From positions 135,558,281-135,622,280 of the forward strand of contig NC_089222.1 in assembly GCF_963924675.1 (NCBI RefSeq): a stretch of 64,000 nt of DNA. The letters run 5' to 3'. The notes below the pieces were generated by a model, which saw only the letters and a list, made by a program, of their open reading frames with translations, had not been told where the DNA came from and made no database searches. Of this stretch, positions 43,343 to 54,504 are shown piece by piece. Position 1 is the stretch's first letter. Every line of letters begins with the position of its first letter. The position numbers and the translations under genes were made by a program. Source of the stretch: Phocoena phocoena (lineage: Eukaryota; Chordata; Mammalia; Artiodactyla; Phocoenidae).

Positions 43343-43722
43343 CGGCTATGGGCTGAATTGTGTCCCCTCTCCAAATCCACATGTTGAAGCCATAACCCCC
43401 AGTAGCTCAGAATGTGACTGTGTTTGGAGATGGGGGCCTTTCAAAAGGTGATTAAGTTAAAATAAGGCCATAAGGGTGGGCCCTAATCCAACTGGACCAG
43501 TGTCCTTATGAAAAGAGAAGATTAGGACACAGAAAAGCACAGAGGAATGACCATCTGAGGACACAGCCAGAAGATGGCCATCCACGAGCCAAGGAGAGAG
43601 ACCTCAGGAGAAACCAACCCTGCAGACACCTTGATCTTGGACTTCCAGCCTCCAGAACTGTGAGACTATAAATGTCTGTCGTTTAAGCTGTCTAGTCTAT
43701 GGCAGCCCAAGCAGACCATTAA
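43343..43722 (+). mobile_element. MLT1-type LTR, plus strand
   Basis: 'ctatgggctgaattgtgtcc', 'atgttgaagccataaccccc', 'taaggccataagggtgggcc', 'ccttgatcttggacttccag' and 'ctatggcagcccaagcagac'. About 380 bp, complete by length. Confidence 0.85.
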
Positions 43723-44361
43723 ACGGGTTGTCCTGCTTGGAAAGGCTGTCTAGCACTTTCTCACTTTTGGCTACATGTGGAGTTAAGGAGTCACGTGGTG
43801 GAGGCTGGAGTCAGCTCCCCTCCACACCCAGGCACCCTCAGGACATACTTGGCATTGATACTCTCAGTGTGGAGATGCTTGGCCTTGGTGGGTAGACCCA
43901 CTCTGATCACAAGCCAAGCTCATAAAGCAAACCAGAAGGCTGTGGACAGGACAGAGGAAGCCAAGACCACAGCCAGGACCCTAGCCGACCACTGCACACC
44001 CACCCTGGACACTGGCCCTCGGTTCTGTCCTGCAGCGTGGAGGCCTCTGTGGCTGCACTGGAACAACTTCCTGTGGGCTCTGCTTCTCACCATCACCGCT
44101 CCTGAGTCAGACTCTGGATGGGCTGGGCCCTGGCCATATGCTTAAGCCCTAACAGCAACATTGGCTGGGAAGGGGAGGTAGTTTGTGTTTTCAGCTTCTG
44201 TTCGAGGACATTCTTGACCTTGTCTCCCACCAGATGCATCCATAGGATGAAGCAGCCCCCAAATTCAGAGATGCCAGGCAACCAAAATAATCACAAATGC
44301 TCTCTGATGTTGGGATGAGTGTGTGCATGCACGCATGCAGAGAACGGGGCTGGTAATGACA
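43723..44361. other. No recognisable feature
   Basis: A 122-codon plus-strand frame (43777-44145) has no recognisable domain. No repeat seen. Confidence 0.4.
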
Positions 44362-44575
44362 TCAGGTGAGTAGAGTAGCTAAGAGGGTGAGCTCTGGTAT
44401 CACACAGATGTGTCTGCGTATCAGCAACCTCACTTACTAGCTTTTGATCCTGGCTTTTTACAACCTAAGCCTCAGTTTTCTCACCTGTAAAAGGGGAATA
44501 ATAATGCCTACTTCATAAAATGGAAGCCATTATTTTTTATCGTTGTTGATGTTATTATTAGAAATATCACGATAG
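44362..44575 (+). mobile_element. MIR SINE
   Basis: 'gtagctaagagggtgagctc', 'cctcacttactagcttttga', 'cctcagttttctcacctgta', 'aaaaggggaataataatgcc'. Confidence 0.7.
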
Positions 44576-45871
44576 CCATGTTGTGACACATCAGTCAGGG
44601 CCTAACTACAAGGTCTGATTAGATCAATCTTCCAGGTTTTTCACCTGTCTCTCCGGATGCAGAAGGTCAAGTCATCTTTTTCACCTTAAAATGAGAACCA
44701 TCAAAATCCTTCGAAAACGATTAACTTGAACTTGAAGCATAAGGTTTTTACTGCTGTTTTATCCTGTGGTGTGTGGCCCTCAAGCACTGTTTTATAAAAA
44801 TGATGGCTCGTTGGGTATACCAAAGTCCTCTGTAGCTCTAACTTTCAGAAAAATAAATAGAAGGGGAAGGAAATTGAAAGAGTAAGCCAAAGTAAAATAA
44901 ATGAGTTTCCCACTAGAGTTTGCAAGAAGATGGAGTTTGGGAGTGCGAGAGCTGGAGGGGTAGGTCGGTGGCTGGTTTTATTAGCAAACAGGCCAGTACA
45001 AGAAGTCACTGGAGTTTATTGACATGAAAGTGTTATACGGTGGGCACCGAGGCACAGACAGACCCAGAGCATGTGGAGGGGCAGCGTGTACCCAGCTAAC
45101 GCACGCAGCACCCTTTCAAGTGAGTCCTTTAACCACGGGACCTCTCCTCTGTACCTTTTGTAAAAAGATAATGCCTCTCAGAGTGATCCTGGAGCCATGT
45201 AGGGGCCATGTAGATCCAGAACAAAGAAAGTTCCGCTCGCTTTTGGTAGGTTTTTTACTGTGAAGTGTATTTCATTGTGTTCTAATTCTTGGAAACTTAG
45301 GGAGGAATGAATGATGTAAACAGCAATTCTCTATCCACCACAGTGTATAACGAGCAGAATACTCTGTTCTTCTGCCTACTCAGATATTTACCTGACTAAT
45401 AATAATAACTCATAGTTACCTATAAAGTTTGCACAGCAGACTCCTTTTCTTTTCTCTCTTTTGTATCTAGGGAAAAATAAGTACATGGTCAATTTCTGGA
45501 ATGTATCACAGTGGAAAAACTTCACCTAAACTCCAAACCAGTATATTTGCACCAAAATTCCAGATCAAGACAGAATGGTAGGATGAATAGAGATTTACAG
45601 AAGGTGGTTTTTCATTCTGGTACTTACCTTCGTCTTTACTTGAGCAGTAATCGAATGGATTATCAGATCATATCTGCTTTTGTGCAGGAAGCTCCTGAAA
45701 TGATTGCTTTATCCAAGCATGGGTTTGCTTCTTCTGTCATGTTTGACTTAGTCATGCCATGGAGACGTGGAAGCAAGAGGAGAGCACTATTGGGGATAGT
45801 GCTGGGAGGGGATGGAGAGAACTGGTAGAGGAGGTGGATTTTGAGCAACAGGTTTAAAGGATTGATCCATA
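44576..45871. other. No recognisable feature over 1.3 kb
   Basis: No repeat family recognised. A 105-codon plus-strand frame (45511-45828) has no domain. Confidence 0.45.
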
Positions 45872-45985
45872 TAGTTAACAGATAGCTCTTGAGCGTCTAC
45901 CATGTGCCAAGCACGGTCCTAGGTACTGGGGATACAACAGAGAACAGAATGGACACCATCCCTGCCCTCATGGTAGGTGTGTGGC
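45872..45985 (-). mobile_element. L2 LINE 3' end (minus), copy 1
   Basis: 'cttgagcgtctaccatgtgc', 'caagcacggtcctaggtact', 'ggggatacaacagagaacag', 'catccctgccctcatggtag'. Confidence 0.7.
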
Positions 45986-46089
45986 TTTCAGGTTATCCTA
46001 AGCCAAAAGAATGAAAGTTGAGAAAGTTGGAGGAGAGAGTGAGTGTTGTGTAAATGAGCTGCACGTGGGCTTTTTTCATTTGTACTTTC

Positions 46090-46560
46090 TTTCCACTCCT
46101 CCAGCATTTACTGATCACCTACCATAGACAGGTTTTGTGCAAGACACTGGGGATACAGTGATGAACCAAGCCCCATTTCCAGCACTTGAAGAGTTCAAAG
46201 TCTGGGAGGATAGAGGTGTAGATATTCCAGGACAATATATCTGAGCTCTGGTCAAAGCAGGCTTGCAGGAAGAAGATGCAGACCCTGCTGGAGAGGGTGT
46301 AGAAGGCTTCCTAGAGAGGGAAGCGGGGTGTAGGTCTCCATCCTAAATGGAGAAGGAGAGCTTGCCAGATAGTGTAGGGAGGAGAAGATTCCAGGAAGAG
46401 GGAATGGAAGACATCCATTGGGGGAGGGGGACACAAGAAGTTTCCTAGGTAGGGGAAGGCTGATGGTGGAGAGCCTTGATGGGAAACCTGGTTTTAATTT
46501 AATTTGAGACATGGTGGGGGCAACAGTCAAGTTCAACGAGTAACTCAATGTAAATGACAC
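46090..46560 (-). mobile_element. L2 LINE (minus), copy 2
   Basis: A second L2 3' end begins 'tttactgatcacctaccata' and runs inward ('gacactggggatacagtgat', 'gcttcctagagagggaagcg', 'ggtggagagccttgatggga'). A 168-codon minus-strand frame (46252-46758) overlaps it and is an L2 artefact. Confidence 0.65.
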
Positions 46561-47234
46561 TTGAGGTTGAAGACAGTCTGTGTGCTTGCTCAGGATCATG
46601 TCCTTAAACAGGGAATGCCTATTAGCAAGGTAATTAAAGCCCTTAATAAGTAGGACCATAATTGGTTGGGTTTTAGAAGACTTAGAGGCTGGGGAACAAA
46701 TAATAAAAATACGGATTGAATTTTGGTTTGTCAAGAAATTCAAGAGTCTATACCTCACTAATAAAAATGAAGCAAAAATATTTTTTTGATAAGACTAACA
46801 CTAAGTTAGTGATGACTATAATAAATCAGAAATCCTTTGTCCACAGACCAGTTTGGTTGACAATAAGAGATTAAACATTACCCTAATAGTAAGGAAATTA
46901 TTAATAGCTGCTACTTATTTATAGCCATTTATTGCCAGTCTCTGGGGAGGGAGAGGAAGCAGAAAGGTACAGGTGCAGGTGGCTTTGAAGGGGGTCGGTA
47001 ATGCCTGGCCCTTCTCCTTTCTCTTCACCCCACTCCCTTTTCCGAATGAAAAAGCTGGACACCATGCCCAGGCGGGCTGCAAGATGAGTGAGGAAGGCAA
47101 GAACAACAGTTTGAATTCTTTCTGTAGTTCTTGGTATATCTTTACTCTCATTTTAACTTTCTACACCTGTGAGTTAGTGGAGCTGGCGCTCCAAAGTATC
47201 ATCATCTCTCTGGACATTGCCTCCAGCCCTGGTT
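46561..47234. other. No recognisable feature
   Basis: Nothing recognised in about 670 bp. Confidence 0.45.
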
Positions 47235-47390
47235 GTCAGCCTTGGCAGGCATCAGAATCCCTTAAACAAAAGGTTGGAAACTGCACATTGCCACCTCACC
47301 CCCTTTCCTGGGTGTTCTGTTTACCTAGATGAGCAGTGGAAATCCAAAATCTGTATTTTGTAAAGTTCCACGGGGATTCAGGTATCTCAC
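47235..47390 (+). mobile_element. MER5-like hAT fragment
   Basis: 'ggcaggcatcagaatccctt' and 'ccaaaatctgtattttgtaa' fit MER5. Weak, no terminal repeats visible. Confidence 0.35.
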
Positions 47391-48995
47391 CTGGGTTGAG
47401 GTATTGACTTGGAGGCTCATGGGTGCTCTTTGGCGTTCTCTTTTAAGTTGTAAATAGCCCTGGGGAGGTGGCGCTGCTCTGGACTTTACCCAGCTGCCTT
47501 CCCAGACACGCAGCGGGGTTCGAGTGGCTTTAGGGTGTGGGGTGTTGGGGGTTCGGAGGAGGGCTCCGAAAGAACGTTCTGGAAGGAGTTTGGAGCATGG
47601 CAGCATTGGGCGTATTGGGGCAAGGAAGAAAGGGACAAGGTAGAGAAGGTCCAGGTGGTAGGAAAGGCTTCCAGAAGGAAGAAGAGAAGACACCAAAGAC
47701 GCCTCCAGCTGCTGGGGATTTGCTGGGCATGCCCCGCCCCTGGACCTCCAAGCGGGCTCATTTCCAGCCTCGCCCCTTCCCTGTGGTGGGTGGAGCATGT
47801 CGGCCTGCTAAGGAAATTCCTGGAAGGAAACCCTGGCGCAACCACCTAAGGCCAGTACTTTTCCACTTCATGTGTTGATCTGTGCTTCTAGAACTCCTGG
47901 CACGTCCTCCCCTGCGATGGCATAGAGGGCTGGGGCTCCACGCAGGGACTTTAAGCTTTGGCTGCCCCCTGTTCTGGTGGTGCGATGAGTCTGTCGGCGT
48001 CACCACAGAAAGTTTTCCTCTGAGTCATTCTCCATCATTGGTTCTCCTCAGTCTCGTGTCCGCCGAGCTTCAGCAATTTGTGATGAAAAGATGTGTTTTT
48101 CCACTGTGGCCTGCGCTTGCCACCTGCCTCCCAGTTTTCCTGTTGCTTTCAGAAACTAGTTAGTTTTTACAAAGGAGCACTCCTCCCTCCAATCCAATCT
48201 CAAAACAAGTATGGTTTTGGCATACTGAGCCTGACTACTCTAAGGTAACGGCTGCTCTCCTGTACCAGTTGCTGTCACTTCCTTCACGTGTGCAAAGCAT
48301 GTGTTTCCTCCCTTGGTTCCTCTTTATTTCTCTGCCTTTCCCCCTCTGTGGGAATGAGGGTGGGCGGGACCCTTCCCATCAGGCCCTGCATATCTGATCG
48401 GTGTCCCAGAACTGACTGGTGGGAGATTCTGATCATGTTGAGCTCGTCCTTCAAAATCTCCACCGGCATCTAAGATTTTTGCTGCAAGACAAAGGCTGGT
48501 TTCCTGTCTATCATCCTTATTAATGTCTTCTCTATCTGGGGTGAGTCTGGTGTGCATTGCTTTAGTTTTGTCAGTTCCAATACATACTCTGTGCTAGGGG
48601 TCCTGAGGGAGACAAAACGGAAGGGGACTCATCCCACTTCAAGAAGAGATTTCAACATGATACAATTTTCTTTCTCATGAAATATCCTGAGAATAAGCAG
48701 TGAGCAACCCTTAGTGTCAGGACGGGAAACCCAGGCTCTTTCTGTCTTATTGCTCTGCACCCTTTGCATGATCTAAGATACCTATCAACGGTTTCTTGAT
48801 CCAGGCAGTAGGAGGCCCTTTAAGGGCCTGAGGGAGAAGTTAAATATATCACTTCTGTCATATCCCAGGTGCAAGCGGTTAGTTGCATTGCATGACCATA
48901 CCTAGAGGCAAGTGAAGCTGGGAAATGGAGTCTTTTTCTGAGTGTCTGTGAACTCAACTAAAACCTCTATTAATTATTAGAAGATTTAAAAAAAT
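47391..48995. other. No recognisable feature over 1.6 kb
   Basis: The part at 47460-47860 is GC-richer, with several overlapping long frames on both strands (for example 47325-47798 minus, 47537-47878 plus); mutual overlap and lack of domains argue against coding. A weak L2-like trace lies near 48575-48650. Confidence 0.4.
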
Positions 48996-50345
48996 AAATG
49001 TTTCATGCATGTGTGAGAAGGCTGTGCATTTTCTAATTATTGGTTGCAGAATTCTGTATATGGTCATTAGGTCAAGCTTGTTAATTGTGTTGCTGGTTTT
49101 TGTCTGCCCAACTTTTCAATAATTGGGACCTACCAATAATTGAAATCTCCCTCTGTGTTGGTGGATTTGTCAATTTTCCTATGAACTTCTTTTTTTTTGT
49201 ATTTTGAGGCTAGTTAATTAGATGCATTCATATTATGAATTGCTATGTCTTCTTGGAGAACTAACCCTGTCACCGCTATTGAGTGATCCTCTCAAGTCCT
49301 AATTATGCTTTTTCTCTTAAAGTATGTTTTATCTAATATTGACATATGTCTGATATCTTTTTTCATTTTTAACTTTCTCATGTTTTTAATGCTTTTGATC
49401 TATCTTACAAATAGTACATAGATGGACTTTGTTTTTAAAATCTAATCTGAAAACTTTTTTTTAATTGGAAAATTTAGATCATTTATATTTATTTAATTTT
49501 TGATGTATTTAAACTTTTTTCTGTCTTCTTAATTTTAATTTCAGTAAAAGATTAAAAATTCCTGTTTCAGTTATTTAGAAAATTTCATACCAATATCTTT
49601 TATATAGCTTTAGCATGCTTTCATACCCTCTGAACATATCTTCCCCATGTTAATATCCACAACAACAACAAAAATTCCAAGATGTGTGATCCCTTTCATT
49701 TTGTGTATTTCTTGCAGTTTCTTCTGGATTTGTTTTTTTCTTTTTTTTGAGTATCACATCTTCAAAAAGTTTTAATGTGAGTCTTAGCATGGCTGATTTC
49801 CTCAAGCCTTGTATGTTGGAGAATATTTTTTATTACATTCTCTTATTTGAATGACAACCTTAATGGGAATGGAATTCTAGGTTCAAAGCACTTTTTCCAG
49901 TGCTTTAAAACTAATACTCGGTATCTTTCTGCATTCAGCATTGTGGTTAAAAAATGTGATTCTTTATCCTTTGCATGATGTGCTCTTTTGGACAGTTTTC
50001 AGAATTTTCTCTTTGAGTTTGGTGTTCTTAAATTTCATTCAAATGTGTGTAAGTGTTGGATTTTCCTTATTTCTCCTTTTGGAATGCTATGCACCCTTTC
50101 AATTTGAAGTTATTTGTCTTCTTTAATTTGGGGGAATTTGTCTCCATTAATTCTTAGAATATGTCCTTCTCTTTATTTTATTTTTTCTATTCCATTACTC
50201 CTATTTTCTGGATGCTTCTACAAATTATATTTTTCATTTCTGAATCTTTCCCTATATTCTTTCTGAAGATATATATACTCTCATCTGGTTTTCCAACCCA
50301 CTAATTTATTCTTCAGCTGTATTCATTTAACCATGTAGCAGACTT
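48996..50345 (-). mobile_element. Old L1 (L1M type), ORF2 start and ORF1, minus strand
   Basis: Reverse-complement of the ORF2 endonuclease start ('catttctaattattggttgc..ttaggtcaagcttgttaatt', 'tatgttttatctaatattga') and then of the ORF1/spacer area ('tctaggttcaaagcactttt', 'ctgcattcagcattgtggtt', 'caacccactaatttattctt'). Non-coding now. Confidence 0.6.
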
Positions 50346-51084
50346 AACTGTGTTATTTATTCCCATTATATAATTTTCATACCTTGTATTTCTCCCTATC
50401 TTTGTTTTATATACCTTTGTTGTCATGAACAAGGAGAGAAACAGGGGAAGCCCAGGGAAAAGCCCCAAATAGGACACCCCCATTTGGTATCATCCAGCAA
50501 GCAACTCTTGAGACCAAGTCTTCTTCTTCAGATTGTGAGGGGGGAGCAGCTCTGGGAAGAGAAACTCACAGATTATCATTGACCAACCCTGGGTTGGGAG
50601 AGCAGGGAATGCAGAGGCTACTCAGCCTTCACTGTGTTCAGAAACATTTTACTGGAACGTGACTTCTGAGCTGCTCCAGTTTTGCTCCTAAACCAGCAGT
50701 CTGGGCTATTACTATTACTTTCTAAAGGGGAGGGGAAAACTATTGATAGTCCCAAGGCAGTGGTAGGGAAGAAGAGCAGAACTCAAGCTGCTTTTTCTAC
50801 TTTATCCTCCTAGAGTGGCACCAGCAGCTGTCCCTGTCCCAGGCTACAACACCCCTCTCTCACCTAACACTCATATATATAGCTGTCGTTTTCCAGAGTT
50901 CTCATAGTTTTTCCTTTGTTTCTTGGATTTTGGGTTTCCTATCTCAATTGAGTTGACTCTGAAGGAGACAGGTGTGAATTCTCCATTGTGGCGTGTGTGG
51001 TATGTGTGAATTCTCCACTGTGGCAGGAATTGGAACCTCAACAGAGCACTCTGCAACCATGCTCTATTAATCAGGCCAGAGAAA
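50346..51084. other. Unassigned sequence with a short tandem duplication
   Basis: No repeat recognised. A 21-nt unit 'gtgtgaattctccattgtgg'+c at 50972-50992 recurs at 51004-51024 with one change (period 32). Confidence 0.45.
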
Positions 51085-51345
51085 GGATATATGTATCCTT
51101 AAGATTTATATGTATATATAGAATAAGGAATTATAAGATACAGGGTATGTAAGGATATACGTTATATTAATATTTTATATATATAATAAGGAATTATAAG
51201 ATTTATATAAGTTAAAATAAAGTATAGATATGTCTTATTTATATAGGATACATTTACATATCTTATATAAGATTTATTTAAATCTTATATAAGATATACA
51301 TATATATGTATATATTTATATTTATTATAAGGAATTTTTATAAGA
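51085..51345. repeat. AT-rich palindromic tract
   Basis: Almost pure A/T with recurrent 'aaggaattataagat' (three or so degenerate copies) and (TA)n. The 14-bp palindrome 'atcttatataagat' occurs at 51260-51273 and again at 51282-51295, forming a larger dyad. Confidence 0.8.
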
Positions 51346-51695
51346 TTTATTATAAAGAATTGGCTCATGTGATTATGGCTTATGGGAAGTCCAAAATCTT
51401 CAGGGTGTGTTGGTATGCTGGAGATCCAGGGGGCCCAGGAGAGCCAGTGTTCCAGTTTGAGTCCAAAGGCAGTCTGCTGGGGAATTCTCTCTTGATCGGG
51501 GGAGGTTGGTCTCTTTTCAATTCAGGGCTTCAACTGATTGGGTAAGGCTCACACATATTATGGAGGGAAATCTGCTTACTCAAAGTCCACCAATTTAAAT
51601 GTTAATCCCATCCCGAAACACTCTCACATCCAGAATACGTTTTTGGCCAAATATCTGGGCATCCCGTGGCCCAGCCAAGTAGATACATAAAATCA
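51346..51695 (+). mobile_element. Unassigned interspersed repeat, likely LTR-type
   Basis: 'aagaattggctcatgtgatt', 'tggagatccagggggcccag', 'cagggcttcaactgattggg', 'ttaaatgttaatcccatccc' and 'tctgggcatcccgtggccca' are in the order of a well-known mammalian repeat whose 5' side is TA-rich, which may explain the preceding AT-rich tract. Family not assigned. Confidence 0.5.
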
Positions 51696-51714
51696 AGCAT
51701 TATACCTGTTATTT

Positions 51715-51835
51715 AAAGTATAGTCCAAGGAGCAGTGTTGGCCTCCCCTAGGAACTTGTTAGAAATGCAGAGTCTTGGGGCCCACCACAGAACCTACATT
51801 TTTAAAAAATGCCTGTATTTTAGCAAGACATAAAT
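51715..51835 (+). mobile_element. MER5-like hAT fragment 1
   Basis: 'cccctaggaacttgttagaa', 'atgcagagtcttggggccca' is typical MER5A. Confidence 0.7.
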
Positions 51836-51884
51836 CTCAATTTACTGAGCCTGAGCTTCACATCTGTAAGATAAGGACTTTGGA

Positions 51885-52055
51885 TTACATCAGAGGTTCT
51901 CCTGGACATGCAAGGGCCTTTAAAAATATATGAACACTATCTGGGCTCACCCGAGACCAGTTGAAACTGAATCTTTGGAGCAGGCCACAAGCATCTGTAT
52001 AGCATTTTAAAAAACTGTGTTGGTGATTTTGCTACCCATTGAAGGTTGAGAACAT
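51885..52055 (+). mobile_element. MER5-like hAT fragment 2
   Basis: Begins 'cagaggttctcctggacatg' and ends 'gattttgctacccattgaag..gagaac', MER5-like but diverged. Confidence 0.5.
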
Positions 52056-52057
52056 CT

Positions 52058-52228
52058 AGAGCAGTGTTTTGCAAAGTGAAATATGCACACAAATCACCTG
52101 GTGACCTTATGAAAATGCAGATTGTGGTTCATGGGACCATGAGGCTGGAGATTGCATCTGCAGTATGCTCCTGTCATACTGATGTTGCTGCTGTAGGACC
52201 ACTCTTTGAGTCTGGAGATGCTAGACCG
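52058..52228 (+). mobile_element. MER5-like hAT fragment 3
   Basis: 'agagcagtgttttgcaaagt', 'aaatcacctggtgaccttat', 'gaaaatgcagattgtggttc' follow MER5. Confidence 0.6.
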
Positions 52229-52612
52229 GATGGTGAGTGAGGTCCTGTGCAGTTCTGAACTGCTCTGATCCCTGCAAATTGGGAGGGCTTCATAGTTTCA
52301 CCAAAGTGAGCTCCATCCAGGATGTGTCTTAGTATCCAACCAGGAAATAAGGCCTTGCCCTTTGTGGTTTCCAGCATCTTTTGAATTCCCCATGTCAAAA
52401 AATCAGATGTCTTCCTGTTGCTATTACCCACATGGAAGTGACTGTACTGTTCCTATGGAAAGGTTGGCTCTATACCCCATGACCAGGGTATAAGGCTGTA
52501 AAAGACAGCAATTATGCCCCCCACGGGGCTGGGGAGATTGAGAATGGTTATTTGGTATCAGACTAACCTCATGGGGAGACTGAGAAATTCAAGTCAATGG
52601 GAGACCAAACTC
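52229..52612. other. No recognisable feature
   Basis: Nothing recognised. Confidence 0.4.
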
Positions 52613-52624
52613 AAGATGTGTTCT

Positions 52625-52838
52625 GGACTTCCCTGGTGGTTCAGTGGGTAAGACTCAGTGCTCCCAATGCAGGGGGCCCAGGTTTGATCCCTGGTCAGGG
52701 AACTAGATCCCACATGCTGCAACTAAGGAGTCTGCATGCCACAACTAAGAGTTTGCAAGCCACAGTGAAGATCCCATGTGCTGCAACTAAAGACCTGGTG
52801 CAGCCTAAATAAATAAATAAAATACATATTAAAAAAAA
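52625..52838 (+). mobile_element. CHR-type SINE of an older subfamily, plus strand
   Basis: Head 'ggacttccctggtggttcag', B-box 'aggtttgatccctggtcagg', then a body of repeated 'ctgcaactaa' units and an (AAAT)n tail. It differs from the other copies (no 'gcggagcggctgggcc' segment) and resembles the ancestral form shared with ruminants. Target duplication about 'aagatgtgttct' (52613) / 'aaaatgtgttct'. Confidence 0.85.
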
Positions 52839-52849
52839 AAATGTGTTCT

Positions 52850-53086
52850 ACCTGCAGCCTCAGGCTTGGCCCCTGCTGCAGCTCCATTGAATCCTCCCAT
52901 TTCCTCAGCTGGAATAGCTTTTTCTCACTGGCTGTTTTCTCAGCCTCTAATTTAAAGCTCTGTTGTAAAACTTAACTGGAGCACTCTGACCTGAGTTCTA
53001 GGGATTTTGGGTTTGCTCCTTCTCTAAATCGAGATGTCCTTCAGGGAAGCCACCACAGCCCTTTGCTTCCCTTCTGGCCCTTCCAT
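52850..53086. other. No recognisable feature
   Basis: May be the decayed 5' side of the following L2. Confidence 0.35.
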
Positions 53087-53680
53087 CACCCATCCCCAGT
53101 GGCAGCCGAGGTGGACCTCAGAAAGCCCAAATGAGCTCAGGTCACTTCCCGTGCTTGGTGCCCTCCAATGGCTTTGCTTGATGCTTTGAGTAGAATCCAT
53201 ACTCATCACCATGGGGCCCTGATGACCTCCCAATGTTGTTCATTACCACTTTCCCCCTTGCTCGCCACGCTCTGGCCATGTTGGCCTCTCCCAGCACTCC
53301 GAGCTCACTCCTGCCTTGGCTGTTCCTTCTGCTCAACACACCCTTCCCCAGGTCTTCCTGTGGCTGGCTGCCCCTTGTCATTCATTCCACAGCCCCTGTG
53401 TCACCTCTTCTGAAAAGCTTTCCCAGACCACCCTTCTAAGTGGGCTTCCCCATCCCAGTGTGTTTCTGTGCCCCATTACCCTGTTTTGGTGTGTTCATAG
53501 CATGTATGACCATTAGAATGATCTTATTTATGGATTTGTCTTCTTATCTACTGTCTGCCCCACCCCCACTAGATTGTAAACTTCACAAGGGACTCTGTGG
53601 TTTAATCACCTTGTTCTCTCTAGTGCCTGAAACTTTGACATTCAGGAACAGGAGGTATTCAATTATTAACGGAATGAATC
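53087..53680 (+). mobile_element. L2 LINE, 3' part
   Basis: Good L2 order: 'ccctccaatggctttgcttg', 'accatggggccctgatgacc', 'ttggctgttccttctgctca', 'cttctgaaaagctttcccag', 'actagattgtaaacttcaca' and 'tattcaattattaacggaat'. The plus-strand frames here are L2 remnants. Confidence 0.75.
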
Positions 53681-54504
53681 GTGACTCTTTCACTGCACTT
53701 AGCTCAGTTTGTTCATTTAACAAAGCTTTAAAAAATTATTATTTCAACCAAAATGTGGATATGATTTTGGGTGTTTTCCAGAAAAACTAGTTCATGGAGA
53801 AACGTTGCAAAAATAAGGCACATTTGACAGGAATAGTATGGGACTCAGTTGGATCGCATTTTGCATTTGTAGGGGCACATGTGGGGTCCTGAGTTATGGC
53901 ATGTTGGCCTGTCTGATTTAAGGAGCTCATGCAAAGTTCAAAATAAGCTTTTGCTTGTACCCCGCACTCTAAATTCCTCTTTCGTGCCCAGTGGCAAGCT
54001 GGCAAGAAGCAGCTGATGAGGATGTGTGGCAGACAGGGTCAGTCCTGGAGCTCTGCCTTCGCTCTGATACCCCAACACCTCTGGCAAGATAGCAGCTCTC
54101 AGCACCTGGCCCGGGGTCTCAGGGAAACCCTGGCACAGTAACCCAAAATGCCAGGCTGCTGCACAGGCAGGAAAGGCACCTTCAGGGAAGGAGGCTGGAG
54201 CTGACAGGGACATCAACAAAGTGAGCCAGGGGCCAGCTGGAGATTGTGCCGGGAGTGGCTGGGAACAGGCTTGTGTCCCCACCAAGGTTTCAAGCCGCCC
54301 TCTGACATCGCTCGTCAGGGGTTTTACCAATCTCCCAGGTCTGCGTGATTCAACCCAGCCCGTCTGGCAAGGTGGAGGGGCAATGAGGTGTTTCCCTGGT
54401 GCTGTAGCTTCACCAGGCTCCTGTGGTGGTCCCTGGGCTTCTCTAGGTGGTCTTGGGTAGGTGGAAATTGGCATCCAAATCACAAGTCAGACTGAATCTA
54501 CTTT
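53681..54504. other. No recognisable feature over 0.8 kb
   Basis: A 181-codon minus-strand frame (53938-54483) is open but shows no domain; composition is Pro/Ala/Ser-rich as expected from local GC. Confidence 0.4.

Noticed and set aside
46252..46758. 168-codon minus-strand frame
   Set aside because: It overlaps a reverse L2; the frame reflects the C/T-rich L2 sense strand and not a gene.
47325..47878. Several overlapping frames over 100 codons on both strands
   Set aside because: Mutual overlap on opposite strands and no domains; GC-rich composition is enough.
53938..54483. 181-codon minus-strand frame
   Set aside because: Pro/Ala-rich, no domain, no supporting neighbours.
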